From: Niallia circulans NBRC 13626
Lineage (GTDB): Bacteria; Bacillota; Bacilli; Bacillales; Cytobacillaceae
Length of the DNA stretch: 64,000 nt
Assembly: GCF_001591585.1 (NCBI RefSeq)
Contig: NZ_BCVE01000007.1
Coordinates: forward strand, 1 to 64,000
Direction: 5' to 3'
The number at the start of each line of letters is the position of its first letter. Positions within the stretch are counted from its first letter, which is position 1. The notes under the pieces are model-generated. The model was not told where the DNA came from and did no database searches. It worked only from the letters and a program-made list of their open reading frames with translations. Shown in pieces: positions 61,432-64,000 of the stretch. Position numbers and translations under genes: made by a program.

Positions 61432-63109
61432 TTTCTTCTTCACTTTCTTTCTTCAATTGTCTTCTTAATACTTTTCCTACTGCTGTTTTCGGAAGTTCTT
61501 CTCTAAATTCATAAATACGAGGTACTTTAAAAGATGCCAATTTCCTACGCATAAACTGATTCAGTTCTTCTTCTGTAACCGTCATTCCTTCGCGCAATAC
61601 AATAAATGCTTTCACTGTCTCTCCCCTATAAGGATCCTTCACTCCCACAACTGATGCTTCCATGACAGCTGGGTGCTCATACAAAACTTCTTCAATTTCA
61701 CGAGGATAGATATTAAAGCCGCCTGCAATGATAATGTCCTTTTTCCGATCGACGATATAAAAATACCCTTTCTCATCCATATATGCGATATCACCAGTTA
61801 GTAACCAGCCATCTTTTAAAACCTTATTGGTTTCTTCATCATTGTTCCAATATCCTTTCATCACTTGCGGCCCCTTAATTGCAAGCTCCCCAACTTCTCC
61901 CACTGGCAATATTTCACCTGACTCTAATGAAAAAATAGCTGCATCAGTCCCTGGCCAAGGAACACCAATACTTCCTTTTACAATTTCATTGTCCCAAAGA
62001 AAATTCACGTGGGTAACAGGAGATGTTTCCGTTAATCCATAGCCCTCTACTATTTTCCCGCCTGTCTTTTCCTCAAATTTCTCAATAACCTCAACTGGTA
62101 ATGGAGCAGAACCACTAATCGCTCCTTTAATCGAGGAAAGATCGTATTGGCTTATGTCTGGATGATTCATTAAACCAATGTAGATAGTAGGTGCTCCTGG
62201 AAAGACAGTTGGCTTTTGTTTATGGATTGTTTTTAACAAACCACTCGCATCAAATTTCGGAACAAGAATCATTTTATATACTTCCATTACTGATAATACA
62301 AGAACTGTCATAAGTCCATACACATGAAATAATGGCATGACGGCAAGCATTTTTTCTTTTCCCTTTTCCATCTTATATAGCCATTGTCTGCACATAGAAG
62401 TATTGGCTACTAAATTTTGATGGGTGAGAATAACTCCCTTTGGAAAACCTGTCGTTCCGCCAGTGTATTGTAGAATCGCTATATCTTCTTCAAAATTTAT
62501 CGGTACTTCCTTTAGGACTGATTCTTTGGACTTTAATGTTTGGGTATATAGATGAGTAGAGTTTGATGATGTAATTGTTGGAGGTTTTCCTTGCTCTTTC
62601 GCTTGAATGAATGGATAGACAATATTTTTGGGAAATGGGAGATAATCTTTAATAGATGTAACAATAATATGTTCAAGATCTGTTTGCTTCATTACTCTTT
62701 CCACTCTGTTGTAGAGCATATCTAATGTTATAATTACTTTCGCCCCTGAATCTTTCATAATAAATTCTATTTCTCGCTCTTGATAAAGCGGATTTACTGG
62801 TACAGCAATAGCTCCCGCCTGCAAGATTGCATAGAAACTAATAACTGTTTGTGGAATATTCGGCAGCATTACTGCAACCCTGTCCCCTTTTTTTACACCT
62901 AAGTGCTGCAAATATGCTGCAAATTGCAATGTTTTCTTATAAAGTGTTTTAAACGTCATTTCTTTTCCCATAAAATGAATAGCTTTATGTTTTGGATACT
63001 CATTTGCCGCGTATTTTAATAATTGTGGGAGAGTATCTGCACGATAATAAACATTTTTGGCAATTTGATCAGGATAAAGTTTTAACCATCTTTTCTCTGT
63101 TTCCAACAC
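61424..63109 (-). CDS. lcfA: Long-chain fatty acid-CoA ligase
   Basis: A 561-residue adenylating enzyme that activates fatty acids with ATP and CoA for beta-oxidation. The AMP-binding P-loop is YTGGTTGFPKGV, with EGYGLTETSPV and WLLTGDIAYMDEKGYFYIVDRKKDIIIAGGFN-type motifs following. The catalytic lysine is in PKTAVGKVLRRQ. GGAGG precedes a GTG-TTG pair at 63109. In B. subtilis fadR and fadB lie between lcfA and etfB; here they do not. Confidence 0.95.
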   Translation of the reverse strand: MLETEKRWLKLYPDQIAKNVYYRADTLPQLLKYAANEYPKHKAIHFMGKEMTFKTLYKKTLQFAAYLQHLGVKKGDRVAVMLPNIPQTVISFYAILQAGAIAVPVNPLYQEREIEFIMKDSGAKVIITLDMLYNRVERVMKQTDLEHIIVTSIKDYLPFPKNIVYPFIQAKEQGKPPTITSSNSTHLYTQTLKSKESVLKEVPINFEEDIAILQYTGGTTGFPKGVILTHQNLVANTSMCRQWLYKMEKGKEKMLAVMPLFHVYGLMTVLVLSVMEVYKMILVPKFDASGLLKTIHKQKPTVFPGAPTIYIGLMNHPDISQYDLSSIKGAISGSAPLPVEVIEKFEEKTGGKIVEGYGLTETSPVTHVNFLWDNEIVKGSIGVPWPGTDAAIFSLESGEILPVGEVGELAIKGPQVMKGYWNNDEETNKVLKDGWLLTGDIAYMDEKGYFYIVDRKKDIIIAGGFNIYPREIEEVLYEHPAVMEASVVGVKDPYRGETVKAFIVLREGMTVTEEELNQFMRRKLASFKVPRIYEFREELPKTAVGKVLRRQLKKESEEENE

Positions 63110-63241
63110 AATTCCTCCATTTAATTCTATTGTTGTACTAGCTTATTATATGGAGGAACATATTCATTGGATTATGTATAAGCCTACTTTCCCCTTAATT
63201 GACACAATTCCGCATAAAAAACAGCCTTTTTAAATGTAACT

Positions 63242-63285
63242 AAAAAAGCCAAACAATCATGCGAATGTGATTTGTTTGGCTTTTT
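63242..63285 (-). terminator. Terminator after yshE
   Basis: AAAAAAGCCAAACAATCA (63242-63259) pairs with TGATTTGTTTGGCTTTTT (63268-63285). A T-run follows on the minus strand. It separates mutS2-yshE from lcfA. Confidence 0.92.
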
Positions 63286-63330
63286 AGCTGGAATTTTTAT
63301 GTCCTAGCTCCCTTTAAAATACTATATTTA

Positions 63331-63738
63331 TTAAGAGATACCTGCCCCAATTACAAAAGATAAACCAACAGAAATAATCATAGAAATAAAGCCGACTGCT
63401 CGATTATCATTTTTTATTTCATCGTCAATATTAAATTTAGGGGTTAAAAATTCAAAGATGAAATAACCAATTAACAATAGGACAAAACCATATACACCCC
63501 AGATAATCATTTTCAGTAAAGAATCATTTTGCATAATCGAATGGCTGAAAACATTCGCTATTCCAAAGATTTTCCCGCCTGTCGCCATCGCAACTGCTAG
63601 ATTCCCATTTTTTATTTCATCCCAATTATTATATTTTGTTACAAGTTCAAATATAGCTAAAAATACAACAAGGCTTAAAATAACAACACTATAATCGCCG
63701 GCCGTTTTTACATATTCATTTTCCCAAAATTGTGCCAT
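63331..63738 (-). CDS. yshE: DUF350 membrane protein YshE
   Basis: A 135-residue protein with four transmembrane helices in two similar halves, each with an NGNLAVAMATGGKIFGIA / NDNRAVGFISMIISVGLS pattern typical of DUF350. It lies 42 bases after mutS2, in the position of B. subtilis yshE. Function unknown. Confidence 0.9.
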   Translation of the reverse strand: MAQFWENEYVKTAGDYSVVILSLVVFLAIFELVTKYNNWDEIKNGNLAVAMATGGKIFGIANVFSHSIMQNDSLLKMIIWGVYGFVLLLIGYFIFEFLTPKFNIDDEIKNDNRAVGFISMIISVGLSFVIGAGIS

Positions 63739-63780
63739 AAGGTTTCTCCTCTACCTTTATTCTCCCAAAAGAAAGTTTAT

Positions 63781-64000
63781 TTAAATTCGACAACCGTTAC
63801 ACCACTGCCGCCTTCTCCTGCTTCTCCAAAACGAATCCTTTTTACAGCCCGATGATTTTTCAAATACTCTTGAACACCTGAACGAAGGGCTCCTGTTCCT
63901 TTTCCATGAATAATGGAGACTCGTGGATAGCCAGCAAGCAGACTATCATCTATATACTTTTCTACTCGAGCAAGAGCATTTTCGAATCTCTCGCCACGTA
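63781..64000 (-). CDS. mutS2: MutS2 C-terminal end (Smr domain), partial
   Basis: The last 73 codons of a gene that continues beyond the right edge. The frame reads [18 protein letters not shown], then [18 protein letters not shown] and ends [13 protein letters not shown]. This is the Smr nuclease domain, with the HGKGTGALR motif, that closes MutS2, a protein acting on branched DNA and on collided ribosomes. It is missing from simple open-frame lists because its start is outside the window. Confidence 0.93.

Overview
The window is a 64 kb piece of chromosome from a low-GC, endospore-forming member of the Bacillaceae. The evidence is the spore genes (spoVID, ysxE, gerM, gerE, lonB), the Gram-positive regulatory elements (T-box leaders, an L-box lysine riboswitch, cre, PerR, sigma-B and sigma-K sites) and a gene order that largely follows the Bacillus subtilis mutS2-to-folC segment. 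The genus cannot be fixed from the sequence; a Niallia-like or related Bacillus is a guess. Most genes are on the minus strand, so reading from high to low coordinates follows transcription.

From right to left: the 3' end of mutS2, yshE, lcfA-etfB-etfA (fatty-acid activation and electron transfer), trxA, uvrC, lysC with its lysine riboswitch, yslB (+), and sdhCAB (succinate dehydrogenase). Next come an unusual QueC-like gene with a ruined PP-loop (+), gerE, a MarR regulator, racE, gerM, an alpha/beta hydrolase (+) where B. subtilis has rph, rdgB-ysnB, two identical tRNA-Arg(TCT) genes, a sigma-B type stress gene (+), and a small YolD-like gene behind a promoter overlapped by a cre site.

The central part is anabolic and proteostatic: ilvBHC-leuABCD under a leucine T-box plus an upstream cre site, ysoA, tig, clpX, lonB, lonA, engB, then a LiaI-like membrane protein (+) and the hemAXCDBL haem operon with a PerR-box candidate at its promoter. 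Between hemL and spoVID sits a four-gene block not found there in B. subtilis: an ABC ATPase and permease on the minus strand, converging on a leaderless CE4 deacetylase and a substrate-binding lipoprotein on the plus strand.

The left end carries spoVID, ysxE, valS with a T-box leader, folC, a membrane GAF-GGDEF diguanylate cyclase, and a large secreted VWA/Big_2 protein. A ribosome binding site at the very left edge announces another minus-strand gene just outside the window.

I see no prophage, insertion sequence, CRISPR array or rRNA. The most unusual items are the stand-alone QueC-like pseudo-PP-loop protein at 50061-51209, the split ABC/deacetylase block at 12453-15963, the structured leuB-leuC gap, and the local absence of rph, fadR, fadB and ysmA compared with B. 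subtilis (recalled from memory).
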